From: Myxococcales bacterium
GTDB lineage: Bacteria > Myxococcota_A > Polyangia > Haliangiales > Haliangiaceae
Reading direction: 5' to 3'
Assembly: GCA_016716835.1 (NCBI GenBank)
Contig: JADJUW010000002.1
Coordinates: 186,001-250,000, forward strand
DNA: 64,000 nucleotides
Shown here piece by piece: positions 50,775 through 60,829 of this stretch. The first letter of the stretch is position 1, and every line of letters begins with the position of its first letter. The position numbers and the translations under genes were made by a program. The notes beneath the pieces were generated by a model that searched no databases, was not told the origin of the DNA, and saw only the letters and a program-made list of their open reading frames with translations.

Positions 50775-51593
50775 GTGCCATTCACGCTGGGCGAGCCGCG
50801 CATCTCTTTCGAAACTCAGGGCGAAGACGGGCCACCTGTGCTCCTCATCATGGGTTTGGGCATGCGCGGCGTGGTATGGGAGGCGCAAATCAATGATCTG
50901 TCGCGCGACCATCGCGTGGTGTGGTTTGACAATCGCGGCATCGGCGCCAGCGAGCATGCGCCGACCAGGTATAGCGTCGCCCACGCCGCCGACGATGCCG
51001 TACGCGTCCTCGACACCCTCGGCTGGGATCACGCGCACGTCGTAGGGGTCAGCTTTGGCGGCATGATCGCCCAGGAGTTGGCGCTGCGGCATCACGAGCG
51101 CCTGCGCTCGCTCGTGCTCATCGCCACCCACGCAGGCGGGCCCATGGGCATGGTTCCGACCGCGCGCGGCTTACGCTTGTTCTTGCGCGCCCACCTGGGC
51201 GATCGCCAGCGCGCGATGATGTCGCTGCTCTATCCGCAGGAATTTGTCGACTCGATCGATCGCGAGGCGCTGATGGCGCGCATGGCCGTGCAAGCCAACC
51301 AGCAGCCGCGCCAGAGCGTCATGCGCCAGCTTTATGCGGCGGCGAGGCACGATACGCGGCGACGCTTGGCGCGCATTGCGGCGCCGACGTTGGTTATGAA
51401 ACCGACGCAAGATATCCTGGTGCGGCCGATGCATTCAGATCGCCTCGCGACGGGCATTCCGGGCGCCAAGCTGCATGAGCTTCAAGGCGGCGGCCATGGC
51501 GCGATTTTTCAGTGCCAAGCCGAGGTCAACGCCGCGATTCGCGCCCACGTCGCCGCCCACGCCGACAATCCGCCTCGCCTAACTTCGACCTAA
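50775..51593 (+). CDS. Alpha/beta hydrolase
   Basis: A 272-aa soluble alpha/beta-hydrolase-fold enzyme. The oxyanion region is LIMGLGMRG, the nucleophile Ser lies in GVSFGGM (about residue 97), the acidic residue in KPTQDILV and the catalytic His in GGGHGAIF. The substrate is unknown. GTG 50775 is the most likely start (TTG 50769 is in frame); no ribosome site is seen. It is inserted between tig and clpP. Confidence 0.85.
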   Translation: MPFTLGEPRISFETQGEDGPPVLLIMGLGMRGVVWEAQINDLSRDHRVVWFDNRGIGASEHAPTRYSVAHAADDAVRVLDTLGWDHAHVVGVSFGGMIAQELALRHHERLRSLVLIATHAGGPMGMVPTARGLRLFLRAHLGDRQRAMMSLLYPQEFVDSIDREALMARMAVQANQQPRQSVMRQLYAAARHDTRRRLARIAAPTLVMKPTQDILVRPMHSDRLATGIPGAKLHELQGGGHGAIFQCQAEVNAAIRAHVAAHADNPPRLTST

Positions 51594-51644
51594 CTACCGG
51601 CTTGGGTAGGGCTGGGGCCTACCAACTTATGCGTGGACGCCACG

Positions 51645-51673
51645 TTGCCGCGGCCGCGCTTGGTCGGTAGAGT
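51645..51673 (+). promoter_or_regulatory. clpP promoter
   Basis: TTGCCG (51645-51650), 17-nt spacer, TAGAGT (51668-51673), then 6 nt to ATG 51680; predicts a leaderless mRNA. Confidence 0.55.
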
Positions 51674-51679
51674 CGGGGG

Positions 51680-52315
51680 ATGGACATCCGCAACTTCATC
51701 GTGCCCACCGTCATCGAGACCACGCATCGAGGTGAGCGCGGTTGGGACATTTTTTCCCGCCTGCTCAAAGACCGCATTATTTTTATGGGCTCGGGCGTCA
51801 ACGACGACGTCGCCAACGTGATCATCGCGCAGATGTTGTTTTTAGAGTCGGAAGACCCCGACAAGGACATCATGCTCTACATCAACTCGCCGGGTGGCCT
51901 CGTCACCGCCGGCCTGGCGATCTATGACACCATGCAGTACCTGCGCTGCGAGGTCGCCACGGTGTGCATGGGTCAGGCATCGTCGATGGGCGCGTTCTTG
52001 CTCGCGGCGGGGTCCAAGGGCAAGCGCTTCTGCCTGCCGCATTCGCGCGTGATGATTCACCAGCCTCTGGCTGGCTTCTCAGGCCAGGCCACTGACATCG
52101 ATATCCATGCCCGGGAAATCCTCAAAACGCGCGACACGCTGAACGGGCTTCTCGCCAAGCACACCGGGCAAACCATCGAGCGGATCCGCCACGATACCGA
52201 GCGCGACAACTTTATGTCGGCGCATCAGGCCAAGGAATACGGCCTGATCGACGAGATCTTTGTCCGCGATAAGGCGCACCCGACGCCAAAGCCAGACAGC
52301 AAGAAAAACGGCTAA
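51680..52315 (+). CDS. clpP: ATP-dependent Clp protease proteolytic subunit
   Basis: A 211-aa serine protease subunit that forms the ClpXP/ClpAP barrel. Catalytic triad: Ser102 in QASSMGA, His127 in MIHQP and Asp176 in ERDNFM. LYINSPGG and the C-terminal YGLIDEI stretch are typical. It is followed closely by clpX, which has its own -10 element. Confidence 0.96.
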   Translation: MDIRNFIVPTVIETTHRGERGWDIFSRLLKDRIIFMGSGVNDDVANVIIAQMLFLESEDPDKDIMLYINSPGGLVTAGLAIYDTMQYLRCEVATVCMGQASSMGAFLLAAGSKGKRFCLPHSRVMIHQPLAGFSGQATDIDIHAREILKTRDTLNGLLAKHTGQTIERIRHDTERDNFMSAHQAKEYGLIDEIFVRDKAHPTPKPDSKKNG

Positions 52316-52374
52316 ATAGCCGCCAATTGGCGCAGTTCGCCCGCGGCCTGTGGCGGCGGGGGTGGCGCCGGCGC

Positions 52375-52380
52375 TATAGT
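52375..52380 (+). promoter_or_regulatory. -10 element of clpX
   Basis: TATAGT, 6 nt before ATG 52387; fits leaderless transcription. Confidence 0.5.
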
Positions 52381-52386
52381 GGGCCC

Positions 52387-53622
<1,236 letters not shown>

Positions 53623-53749
53623 ACCCCCAGCGGGTCGCTCGGCACGCAAACTACATAAGCGACGATGTGGGACGTTGTCGCCACGTGCAAATCGATGGCG
53701 TGGTATCGGCGGTGCGCTCCTTATTGTCGCGCCCACCGGCGATGTCATC

Positions 53750-53755
53750 TACAAT
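53750..53755 (+). promoter_or_regulatory. -10 element before the haem-lipoprotein gene
   Basis: TACAAT, 7 nt before ATG 53763. It supports that start over ATG 53742, which would lie upstream of it. Confidence 0.45.
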
Positions 53756-53762
53756 ACCGCAG

Positions 53763-54983
53763 ATGATAAAGCAGACATTAGGTCTTACGTGGTTGGCCGC
53801 TGTGGCGACGTTGGCCGTAGGTTGCGCCGGCAGCACGGTTGATGGACCGCCCGCGTCGCCGCCGCCAACGCCCGTACCGCCGCAGGTAACCGTCGCGGTA
53901 ACCGGCACCGTGATCGAATTGTTTGACGAGACGCCGGTCGCCGCCGCGGGCGTTGCCACCGCGGGCACAGACCCTGGCTCAGAGACCACCACGGACGACG
54001 AAGGCGAATTCGCCATCACCGTGCCAGTGACCAGCGTTATTTACGCCACCGCGACCAAGGCAGGCTTTGCGACCACGTCGAGCGGCCCTTATAAACTGGG
54101 CGAAACCGCCACCGACATTTCGGTGCCCGTCGTAAACGCGGCGACGCTGACTCAGATCAAAACCGCCGCGGTGCCGGAGGGCAATCTCGAGCATGGCGTT
54201 GTGATCGTCGACGTGCAGTCGCCGGCAGGGGTGCCGTTGGAGGGCATTAGCCTTGGCGAAGATACCGTTGCCATCAAGCTCGACGGCGCGCCTATGGCTG
54301 AAATTCCGCGCCGCCTGCTCGACGCAAACTTAAATCCGCTCAGCGAGCTAGAGTCGGTAGAAACCGACGCGACGGGACGTTTCTTGCTGTTCTCGGTGCC
54401 GGCAGGTAGCTACACGCTAGCCGTCAAGCTTGGTCCCGATGCCGAGACGCCGCCGGTTGAGGCCTCGCTCGAAGTACCGGCCTCCGGTGCGGCCATCTTG
54501 ACGCTAAAGCAGCCAGGGGCCGCGATCATCGTCGACTCGTTCGCCGACGATATTTATCCGCTGCTCCAGCGCACCGCCGACGGCGGCTACGGCTGCGCGC
54601 GCTGTCATAGCGCGAACAGCACCGCGGGCTATCGCATCCACTTCGACGCGCCCGCGGTCGACGTGTGCCGGTGGATCGTTGAGGGCTACACCGCCGCCGA
54701 GCCAAATCCACTTGATCCAAACGCGGCGCTCGAGCGGCCGCCGCTTGCTCATTTTGTTGAGGATCAAGAAGACCAGTCGCGCCTGCTGTATTTCCCGCTG
54801 TACGGCAAACAGTTTAGCGGCCCCAACGACCCACCCGCTATGCTCGACACTCATCCCAACGCGACGTTTGTCTCAACCAGCGATCCTGGCTACCTAACGC
54901 TTAAGCAGTGGGTGACCAACAACGTCGACTATACCGGGGCAGAGCTGCTGCAAATGGCTTGTGGCATTACGCCGCCGAGCTGA
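53763..54983 (+). CDS. Lipoprotein with carboxypeptidase-regulatory-like domain and one haem c motif
   Basis: A 406-aa lipoprotein with lipobox LAVGC (about residue 21). Residues 40-125 form a carboxypeptidase-regulatory-like beta sandwich (VTGTVIELFDETPVAAAGV, TTTDDEGEFAITVP). A second similar module follows (about 150-250). The C-terminal part has a single CARCH haem-binding motif near residue 281, followed by a stretch of unknown type. Pairing of such sandwich modules with one CxxCH is seen in Myxococcota surface proteins; its redox role is unproven. Confidence 0.65.
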   Translation: MIKQTLGLTWLAAVATLAVGCAGSTVDGPPASPPPTPVPPQVTVAVTGTVIELFDETPVAAAGVATAGTDPGSETTTDDEGEFAITVPVTSVIYATATKAGFATTSSGPYKLGETATDISVPVVNAATLTQIKTAAVPEGNLEHGVVIVDVQSPAGVPLEGISLGEDTVAIKLDGAPMAEIPRRLLDANLNPLSELESVETDATGRFLLFSVPAGSYTLAVKLGPDAETPPVEASLEVPASGAAILTLKQPGAAIIVDSFADDIYPLLQRTADGGYGCARCHSANSTAGYRIHFDAPAVDVCRWIVEGYTAAEPNPLDPNAALERPPLAHFVEDQEDQSRLLYFPLYGKQFSGPNDPPAMLDTHPNATFVSTSDPGYLTLKQWVTNNVDYTGAELLQMACGITPPS

Positions 54984-55121
54984 GCCGTAGCCGCGGGTTC
55001 CCGCCCCATGTGACGCTGGCGCGCGGTGCGGCGCCCCTGCGGCACACCAACCTGTGACGAATTGTTCACACGTCACCACAATTACGCAAGCAATATTAAA
55101 TGGTTATGGTGATTGGTTGGC

Positions 55122-55137
55122 TGGTACGGCACTTGCT
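55122..55137 (+). promoter_or_regulatory. Sigma-54 promoter of an outer-membrane-type protein gene
   Basis: TGGTACGGCACTTGCT has one mismatch (T for C at position 4) to the RpoN consensus. The predicted start near 55148 leaves a 17-nt leader with AGAGGAG before ATG 55165. Confidence 0.72.
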
Positions 55138-55164
55138 CAGGTACAATGGCAGAGGAGCACCACG

Positions 55165-55884
55165 ATGACTAGAATCACAATCGCCAAACTCGCCCGCAAC
55201 GTTGCCCTGATTGGTGGGGTCGTTTTCGCCGGAGCCGCCGTCGCGCAGCCGGCAGCGTATCCGCCCCCTGGCGGCGCGTATGGCGGTGGCGCGCCAGGAC
55301 AGGCGCCTGCCCAGCCACAAGGTTATTACAGCACGCAGCCGGCCGCGCCGACGGGGTTTCAGCCCCGCCGTGGCCTCCTGATCGCCGGCGTGGGCTTTGG
55401 GATCGGCTCGATGGGCAATGAAGCCGGCGCCATCGAATGTGCTGATTGCGATACCAACCCCGTGTCATTTGCCGGCGACGTGCGCCTCGGCGGCATGCTC
55501 AGCGATCGCCTCGGCTTGATGGTCGAGGGGCAAATTGATTCGTCGGTGGTTCAGTCGTTCGGCGGGCCGTACGGCACCGAAGGCACCAAGTCGATCTCGC
55601 AAACCGCGGTGTTTGTCGCCGCGCAATACCATGTCTCGCCGCGACTCTACGTTCGCGGTGGCCTCGGCCTCGCCAACTTGGCGTTTGACTATTCCGACAG
55701 CTATGGCACCGCCAGCGAGTCGATTAGCGCGGGCAGCGCGGTCATGGGCGCCGTCGGTTACGAGCTCATCTCGACGCGCGGGCTGTCGCTCGACGTTGTG
55801 GGCCGCCTCACCGTGGGCACCTATACCGATATCGGTGAAACCGTCAGCGCTGGCTCGGTCGGCCTGGCCTTCAATTACTTTTAG
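55165..55884 (+). CDS. Outer-membrane beta-barrel-type exported protein
   Basis: A 239-aa protein with a signal peptide cut after about residue 28 (AVA-QP), a Pro/Gly/Tyr-rich linker (about 30-70), and about eight Gly/aromatic strands (GGMLSDRLGLMVEGQID, YHVSPRLYVRGGLGLANLAF) ending in VGLAFNYF, the terminal Phe expected of a Bam-inserted barrel. It resembles OmpA/OprF-type small barrels without the OmpA peptidoglycan domain. AGAGGAG and a sigma-54 promoter precede it. Confidence 0.72.
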   Translation: MTRITIAKLARNVALIGGVVFAGAAVAQPAAYPPPGGAYGGGAPGQAPAQPQGYYSTQPAAPTGFQPRRGLLIAGVGFGIGSMGNEAGAIECADCDTNPVSFAGDVRLGGMLSDRLGLMVEGQIDSSVVQSFGGPYGTEGTKSISQTAVFVAAQYHVSPRLYVRGGLGLANLAFDYSDSYGTASESISAGSAVMGAVGYELISTRGLSLDVVGRLTVGTYTDIGETVSAGSVGLAFNYF

Positions 55885-55904
55885 CCACTAACGTCGTCCA
55901 AGCC

Positions 55905-55990
55905 TCGTCTCATCGCCGCGGGTGTCAGCGGCGCGCGACCACATGGTTCGTCTCATCGGGGCGGTGGTCAGCGGCGCGCGACCACATGCT
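55905..55990. repeat. 43-bp tandem duplication
   Basis: The unit beginning TCGTCTCATCG and containing CAGCGGCGCGCGACCACATG occurs at 55905-55947 and 55948-55990, with a degenerate third start after it. It is non-coding and lies just after the barrel gene. Confidence 0.7.
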
Positions 55991-56134
55991 TCATTTCATC
56001 GCTACGGCTGTTCGCTCTGCTCACGACGCCTTGCGCTCAGGACGGCATGATGCGCCAAATGGATGAAGCCAGTGTGCCTTCGCGAAACGCTCTGAAACGA
56101 ACATGTGTCGCGCACCGCTTCTGCGCGCTGGCGT

Positions 56135-56430
56135 ACCGGCAGGTGGCGCACGTTTCTTCCGCGAGCATAGATTGCACGGCGGTGCTGTCACCACGCAAAC
56201 CTACCGGCAGGTGGCGCACGTTTCTTCCGCGAGCATAGATTGCAGGGCAGTGGTGTTGGCACCGAGCGCGGTGGATACCACAGCCGTCTCGCCGCGCTCC
56301 GGAGGTCCGCTATCTGCGAGCAGGGAGACACGTGCGCTCGCCTGCCGGTCCTCCATCTATCTGCGAGCAGGAAGACATGTGCGCTCACCTGCCGGTGAGC
56401 ACGAACACGCCGCTGCGCCCACCTGCCGGT
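56135..56430. repeat. Composite inverted-repeat element, copy 2
   Basis: Two 40-nt units (56135-56174 and 56203-56242, starting ACCGGCAGGTGGCGCACG) are followed by a 67-nt core (56243-56309). Two inverted units of the other type follow (56310-56349 and 56357-56396, 47 nt apart), then a partial third unit ending CCTGCCGGT at 56430, touching the leuS stop codon. The core contains GTGGATACCACAGCCGTCTC, identical to the reverse complement of the core at 9793-9859. Most of the 545-nt gap between 55884 and leuS is this element plus the 43-bp duplication. Confidence 0.85.
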
Positions 56431-58972
56431 CAGACCACTAGATTAACGAGCTTGCCCTTAACGTAGATCTCGCGGCGGATCGGCTTGTTGTCGATGAATT
56501 TGACGACGCCGGGCTCGAGCTTGGCCTGCGCGATAATATCCGCCTCGGCGGCGGCGGCTGGCACCTCGATGGTGCCGCGCAACTTACCCGAGACCTGCAC
56601 CGCAATGACGATCACGTCGCGCGCTAGCTTGGCGGCGTCGTAGGTGGGCCACGCGGCATAAGTGAGCGACTCGGCGTGCCCGAGCCGCTGCCAGATTTCC
56701 TCGCACATGTGCGGGCAAAATGGCGCCAAGATCTTGATGAAGGCCTCGTACCAAGCTTGCGGGATGGCGGTGGCGCGGGTTGCCTCGTTGGCGAAGATCA
56801 TCATTTCTGAGATCGCCGTGTTGAAGCGCATGTCGGCGACGCACTCGGTGACGCGCTTGATCGCGCCATGCAGCAGACGCTCGAGCTCTTTGTTGTCGTC
56901 GCCGGTAGTGCCGGCTACTTTGCTTGTGCGCTCGCCGGTTTCGTTGTCAAAGCCAAGGCGCCATACGCGGTCGAGAAAACGCCGCATGCCAACGACGCCG
57001 GCGGTCTCCCATTCGGTGCCTTCGTCGAGTGGGCCCATAAACAGCTCGTAAAGGCGCAGCGCGTCGGCGCCAAACTCGTCGCACATATCGTCGGGGTTGA
57101 CGACGTTGTACTTGGACTTGGACATCTTCTCGAGGCGCGAGGCAACCGGCGTGCCGTCGGTTTTGACAAACCACGCGTCTTCTTTTTTCTCGACTTCTTC
57201 GGGGTAGTAATACTTGCCGCGCGCATCGCGATAGCTCTGCGCGTGGATCATGCCTTGGTTAAACAAGCGCTGAAATGGCTCCGGCGTCGAGACCAACCCG
57301 AGGTCAAACAGCACCTGGTGCCAGAAGCGCGCGTAGAGCAAATGCAAGGTGGCGTGTTCGGCGCCCCCGACATAGAGGTCGACCGACCTCCAATACTTTT
57401 CCTCGGCCGGCTCCCATGCCACGTCGTCGCGGTCTGGCGAGATGAAGCGAAGGTAGTACCAACAGGATCCCGCCCATTGCGGCATCGTGTTGGTCTCGCG
57501 GCGCGCGGGCTTGCCGGTAACCGGGTCGGTGGTTTTGATCCACTCGGTGGCGCGTGCGAGTGGTGGCTGGCCGTCGTCGGCGGCGCGATAGGCGTCGATT
57601 TCAGGCAGCGCCACAGGTAGCGCGCTCGCGGGCAGCACCCGCACCGTGCCGTCTTCGAGTTCAATCGTCGGAAACGGCTCGCCCCAATAGCGTTGGCGCG
57701 AGAACAGCCAATCGCGCAGGCGATAGCGCACGCTCTTTTCGCCGCGCTTGTTGGCCGCCAGCCATTCGATGACCTTGTGCTTGGCCGGTTCGATGGTGAG
57801 GCCGTTGAGAAACTCCGACGCAATATGCTCGCCGTCGCCGTCATACGCGGCCTCGGCGACGTTGCCGCCTTTGACCACTTCGACAATCGGCAAATCAAAT
57901 GCCTTGGCAAACGCCCAGTCGCGTTCGTCATGCGCTGGGCAGGCAAATACCGCGCCGGTGCCATAGCTCGCCAGCACGTAGTCGGCGATCCAAATTGGGA
58001 TTTCTTTGCCGTTGACTGGGTTTTTCGCAAAGGCGCCGGTAAAGCAGCCGGTCTTGGGCGCGTCGGCCGCCTGGCTTTGGCGATCGCGATCGCTCTTCTT
58101 GCCAACGTCGGCGCGATAGGCGGCGATGACGGCGGCTTGCGCCGGTGTGGCAATCGCGTCAACCAACGGATGCTCGGGCGCGAGCACGACGTAGGTGCCG
58201 CCAAACAGCGTATCGGGGCGCGTGGTGAAGACCTCGATGTCTGCTGCGGCGCCTGCCTTAGCTCCAACCACGGCGAATTTAACGTTGGCGCCAATCGATC
58301 GCCCGATCCAATTGCGCTGCATCTCCTTGATGCCTTCGGGCCAATCTACGTGTTCGAGGCCATCTAATAGCCGATCTGCATAGTCAGTGATTTTGAACAT
58401 CCACTGCTTCATCATGCGCTTCTCGACCGGATCGCCGGTTTCGATATAGACCCCGTCTTGCACCTCTTCGTTGGCGAGCACGGTGCCCAGCGCAGGGCAG
58501 TAGTTCACCGCGACCTCGGCCTGATACGCGAGGCCCTTTTCATAGAGCTTGGTGAAAATCCACTGGGTCCACTTGTAGTAGCGCACGTCGCTGGTGGCGA
58601 GCTCGCGGTCCCAGTCATACGACAGGCCCAGCCGCGACAACTGTTGCTTAAACGTCGCAATGTTGCGCGTGGTGATGTCGCGCGGATGCTTGTTCTCGCG
58701 CTCGGCCTGGCGCTCGGCGGGCAAGCCAAAGCTATCCCAGCCCATGACGCGCAACACGTTGAAGCCCATCATCCGCTTGGCGCGCGCGACCACGTCGGTC
58801 GCGGTGTAGCCCTTGGGGTGGCCGACGTGCAGCCCGGACCACTTGGGTACGGGAACATGTCGAGCACGTAGTACTTGGGTTTGGTGCGGTCAGTCGGCGT
58901 GGCGAAGGTCTTTTTTTCCTGCCACGTCTGCTGCCATTTTGCGTCGATTGTAAGGTGGTCAAATCCGGCCAT
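56430..58972 (-). CDS. leuS: Leucyl-tRNA synthetase, frameshifted at the HIGH motif
   Basis: Class I aminoacyl-tRNA synthetase charging tRNA-Leu. Visible parts: N-terminus FDHLTIDAKWQQTW, HIGH region, editing domain with TRPDTLFGGTYVVLAPEHP, the KMSKS signature (KMSKSKYN) and a C-terminal anticodon/tail region. From ATG 58972 the frame reads to PYPSG, then must drop back one base near 58836-58838 to continue GLHVGHPKGYTATDV; one base of the expected codon is missing. The remainder reads open from there to 56430. An intact gene would give about 847 aa, normal length. Because leuS is essential and no second copy is seen, a sequencing or assembly error is the simplest reading. Confidence 0.9.
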
Positions 58973-59015
58973 AAAGCCGGGCGAACCTAGCACGGGCGGG
59001 CTGGCGTTGACGCCG

Positions 59016-59807
59016 CTACAGCGCGTTATACGCCGCTACAACGGCTTGCTCGGCTGCGCGAAACGCCTGGAGGTCGGCGTCTACCCAGGCGGGGGTTACG
59101 GCGCTGGCAGCCTTGTGCATCTGCAGCACGGCGGCGCAATATGTTGCAAGATAGTCTGCATCAGGTCCGACCGCGAGCGCGCTCACGGCTTCGAGAATCG
59201 TTGGCAACTGCGTGCTAAAGGCGACATGGTTTTTGGTCTCCCTTGCCGCGAGCAAGTCGGCCTTTGCAATCTTGATTACCAAACGATAATATTCGGACGA
59301 TTTTTCCTTCTTCTTTTTTTCTTTTTTGGCGAGGGCGGCGAGGTCTGCGCGATCGAATTCAATCTCTTCTTTGTCGATCTGTAAGCTAAGCGCTTTGCGC
59401 GCCGTTAGGTTGGCTTCCAATGTCTTCGCGAGCTTTACCAGCGCGCCGTGCGTGTCAGCCGAGACCACTGGCTTTTGCTTTTCTAACATGAGCCCATCCA
59501 CGTCAGCCGCGAGGCTTGTCAAGGAAGTCGCGAAGGCGCTCAGCGTACGCGTCAGCTCGGCGGAGCCATTTTGCTTGGATACAAGCAGGGCTAGGTCGCA
59601 CGAGGAGGTGTTCCATCTGCGTGGGGGTACGTAGCGCTTGCTGCGAACAAGTTCGGAAATATGGTCTCCGACCTCGCTTGAATCGTTGAAGCAGGTAATG
59701 GCCCCCCGCAGCGCCTTCTGGTTTTCGGCAGGGGTTCCGGCCTGCGCTGTAGAGACGGCAAACGCGAGGATAATCGTGGCGAGACAGGCGAAGGTAACGT
59801 GGCGCAT
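59016..59807 (-). CDS. Exported DUF3829-like protein
   Basis: A 263-aa protein with a signal peptide cut after about residue 23 (AQA-GT). The mature chain is largely helical with a Lys/Glu-rich coiled-coil stretch (KKEKKKKEKSSEYY) and a Cys-containing start (ITCFNDSSE). It resembles the YiiG/DUF3829 family of periplasmic helical proteins; that call is tentative. AAGGAC precedes ATG 59807 and a sigma-54-like element lies upstream. It ends 44 nt from leuS. Confidence 0.55.
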   Translation of the reverse strand: MRHVTFACLATIILAFAVSTAQAGTPAENQKALRGAITCFNDSSEVGDHISELVRSKRYVPPRRWNTSSCDLALLVSKQNGSAELTRTLSAFATSLTSLAADVDGLMLEKQKPVVSADTHGALVKLAKTLEANLTARKALSLQIDKEEIEFDRADLAALAKKEKKKKEKSSEYYRLVIKIAKADLLAARETKNHVAFSTQLPTILEAVSALAVGPDADYLATYCAAVLQMHKAASAVTPAWVDADLQAFRAAEQAVVAAYNAL

Positions 59808-59839
59808 GGTTGATTTGTCCTTTGGTGTTCCTCACCAAA

Positions 59840-59855
59840 TTCAAAGTCTGTGCCA
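59840..59855 (-). promoter_or_regulatory. Sigma-54-like element upstream of the DUF3829-like gene
   Basis: The minus strand reads TGGCACAGACTTTGAA: the -24 box is perfect but the -12 GC reads GA, as at 23344-23359. The predicted leader of about 23 nt holds the AAGGAC site. Confidence 0.4.
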
Positions 59856-59952
59856 ACCAGCGGCTCCAACGCTCGCGACAAGCAACTGAATTTGTTGGCC
59901 AGCTCAAGCGCTTGCGAGCCAGGCGGTGGGAGCGGGGCCCCCAGTGGCGAAC

Positions 59953-60696
59953 CTACAGCCCCAGGCCGCCGAGTAAGTCTTCGAGGCCACCAAGGCCTCC
60001 TGCACCACCACCGCCGCCGAGACCGCCGAGGTCTGGCAGGCCGCCGAGGTTTTCACACACTGGGCCAGCAAGCGCCGCGCAGGTGGCAAGGTCCAGCCCA
60101 AACTGCGTGCACTGCGCAATGGTTTCAATGAGGCAGAGCGGGTCGCTGCCGCCGCCACCACCGCCCGGCGTGCCGCCGCCGATGGCGCCACAAATTTGCT
60201 CGACCAGGTCGGCGCAGGCAGCAGGGTCTAAACCAAATTGCTCGCATTGCGCAGTCGCTTGCGCTTCGCAGGCGCTTGGGTCGGTCGGATCCGTTGGGTC
60301 GGTCGGGTCACCTGGATTGGTCGCGTCGCAATACTGCTCGGCGTAACCTGTGCACGTCGCCACGTCGACGCCGAACTGCGTGCACTGCGCGACAAAGTCG
60401 TCAATGCATTGCGCATTGCCTGGGTCGGTTGGATCAACCGGTGGAGTTGGATCAACTGGATCGGTTGGTTCGTCGCTGCAGGTTTGCGCGATCAAGTCGA
60501 TGCACGCCGACGGCGAAAGCCCAACATCGTTGCAATACGCCTGCGTGGTATCAATGCAGTTGTCGCTTGGCGTATTGTTTGGCGGCGCCGTCTCGTCATT
60601 GGTGCACCCGCCCACGCTCGCCAAAGCGGCGAGCAGCAGCGACGTGGCCACGGCAGAGTTGAGATGAGACGATAGACGCGTATGAGCTTGGCGCAT
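59953..60696 (-). CDS. Lipoprotein with four C-x7-C-x9-C-x7-C repeats
   Basis: A 247-aa lipoprotein (lipobox VGGC, about residue 31). The mature part has four helical-hairpin-like repeats, each with four Cys spaced C-x7-C-x9/10-C-x7-C; examples begin CIDTTQAYC and CEAQATAQC. Repeats are joined by Asp-Pro-Thr and Gly-rich linkers, and the tail is Gly/Leu-rich. The pattern recalls disulfide-locked helix pairs such as CHCH folds but matches no named bacterial family I recognise. ATG 60696 follows GGAGGT; TATAGT lies upstream. Confidence 0.7.
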   Translation of the reverse strand: MRQAHTRLSSHLNSAVATSLLLAALASVGGCTNDETAPPNNTPSDNCIDTTQAYCNDVGLSPSACIDLIAQTCSDEPTDPVDPTPPVDPTDPGNAQCIDDFVAQCTQFGVDVATCTGYAEQYCDATNPGDPTDPTDPTDPSACEAQATAQCEQFGLDPAACADLVEQICGAIGGGTPGGGGGGSDPLCLIETIAQCTQFGLDLATCAALAGPVCENLGGLPDLGGLGGGGGAGGLGGLEDLLGGLGL

Positions 60697-60719
60697 GATG
60701 ACCTCCCCAGTCGGCACGG

Positions 60720-60725
60720 ACTATA
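60720..60725 (-). promoter_or_regulatory. -10 element of the Cys-repeat lipoprotein gene
   Basis: TATAGT on the minus strand, 23 nt before ATG 60696; leaves a short leader with GGAGGT. Confidence 0.45.
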
Positions 60726-60815
60726 ACGGGGTTGGCGCGGCGGCCGCAGCTGCTTTCTCCATTTTCGCCTGACAAACGGCGTCGCCTGACGGTGGCAAGT
60801 GTAGGTCTGTTGGCG

Positions 60816-60821
60816 TAGAGT
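60816..60821 (+). promoter_or_regulatory. -10 element of pyrH
   Basis: TAGAGT, 8 nt before ATG 60830; the same hexamer as at clpP. TGGCAA at 60793-60798 is a weak -35. Confidence 0.45.
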
Positions 60822-60829
60822 CGTGCGGC

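Noticed and set aside
51605..51623. Terminator after the alpha/beta hydrolase gene
   Set aside because: GGTAGG/CCTACC hairpin is present but followed by AACTTAT, not a T-run.
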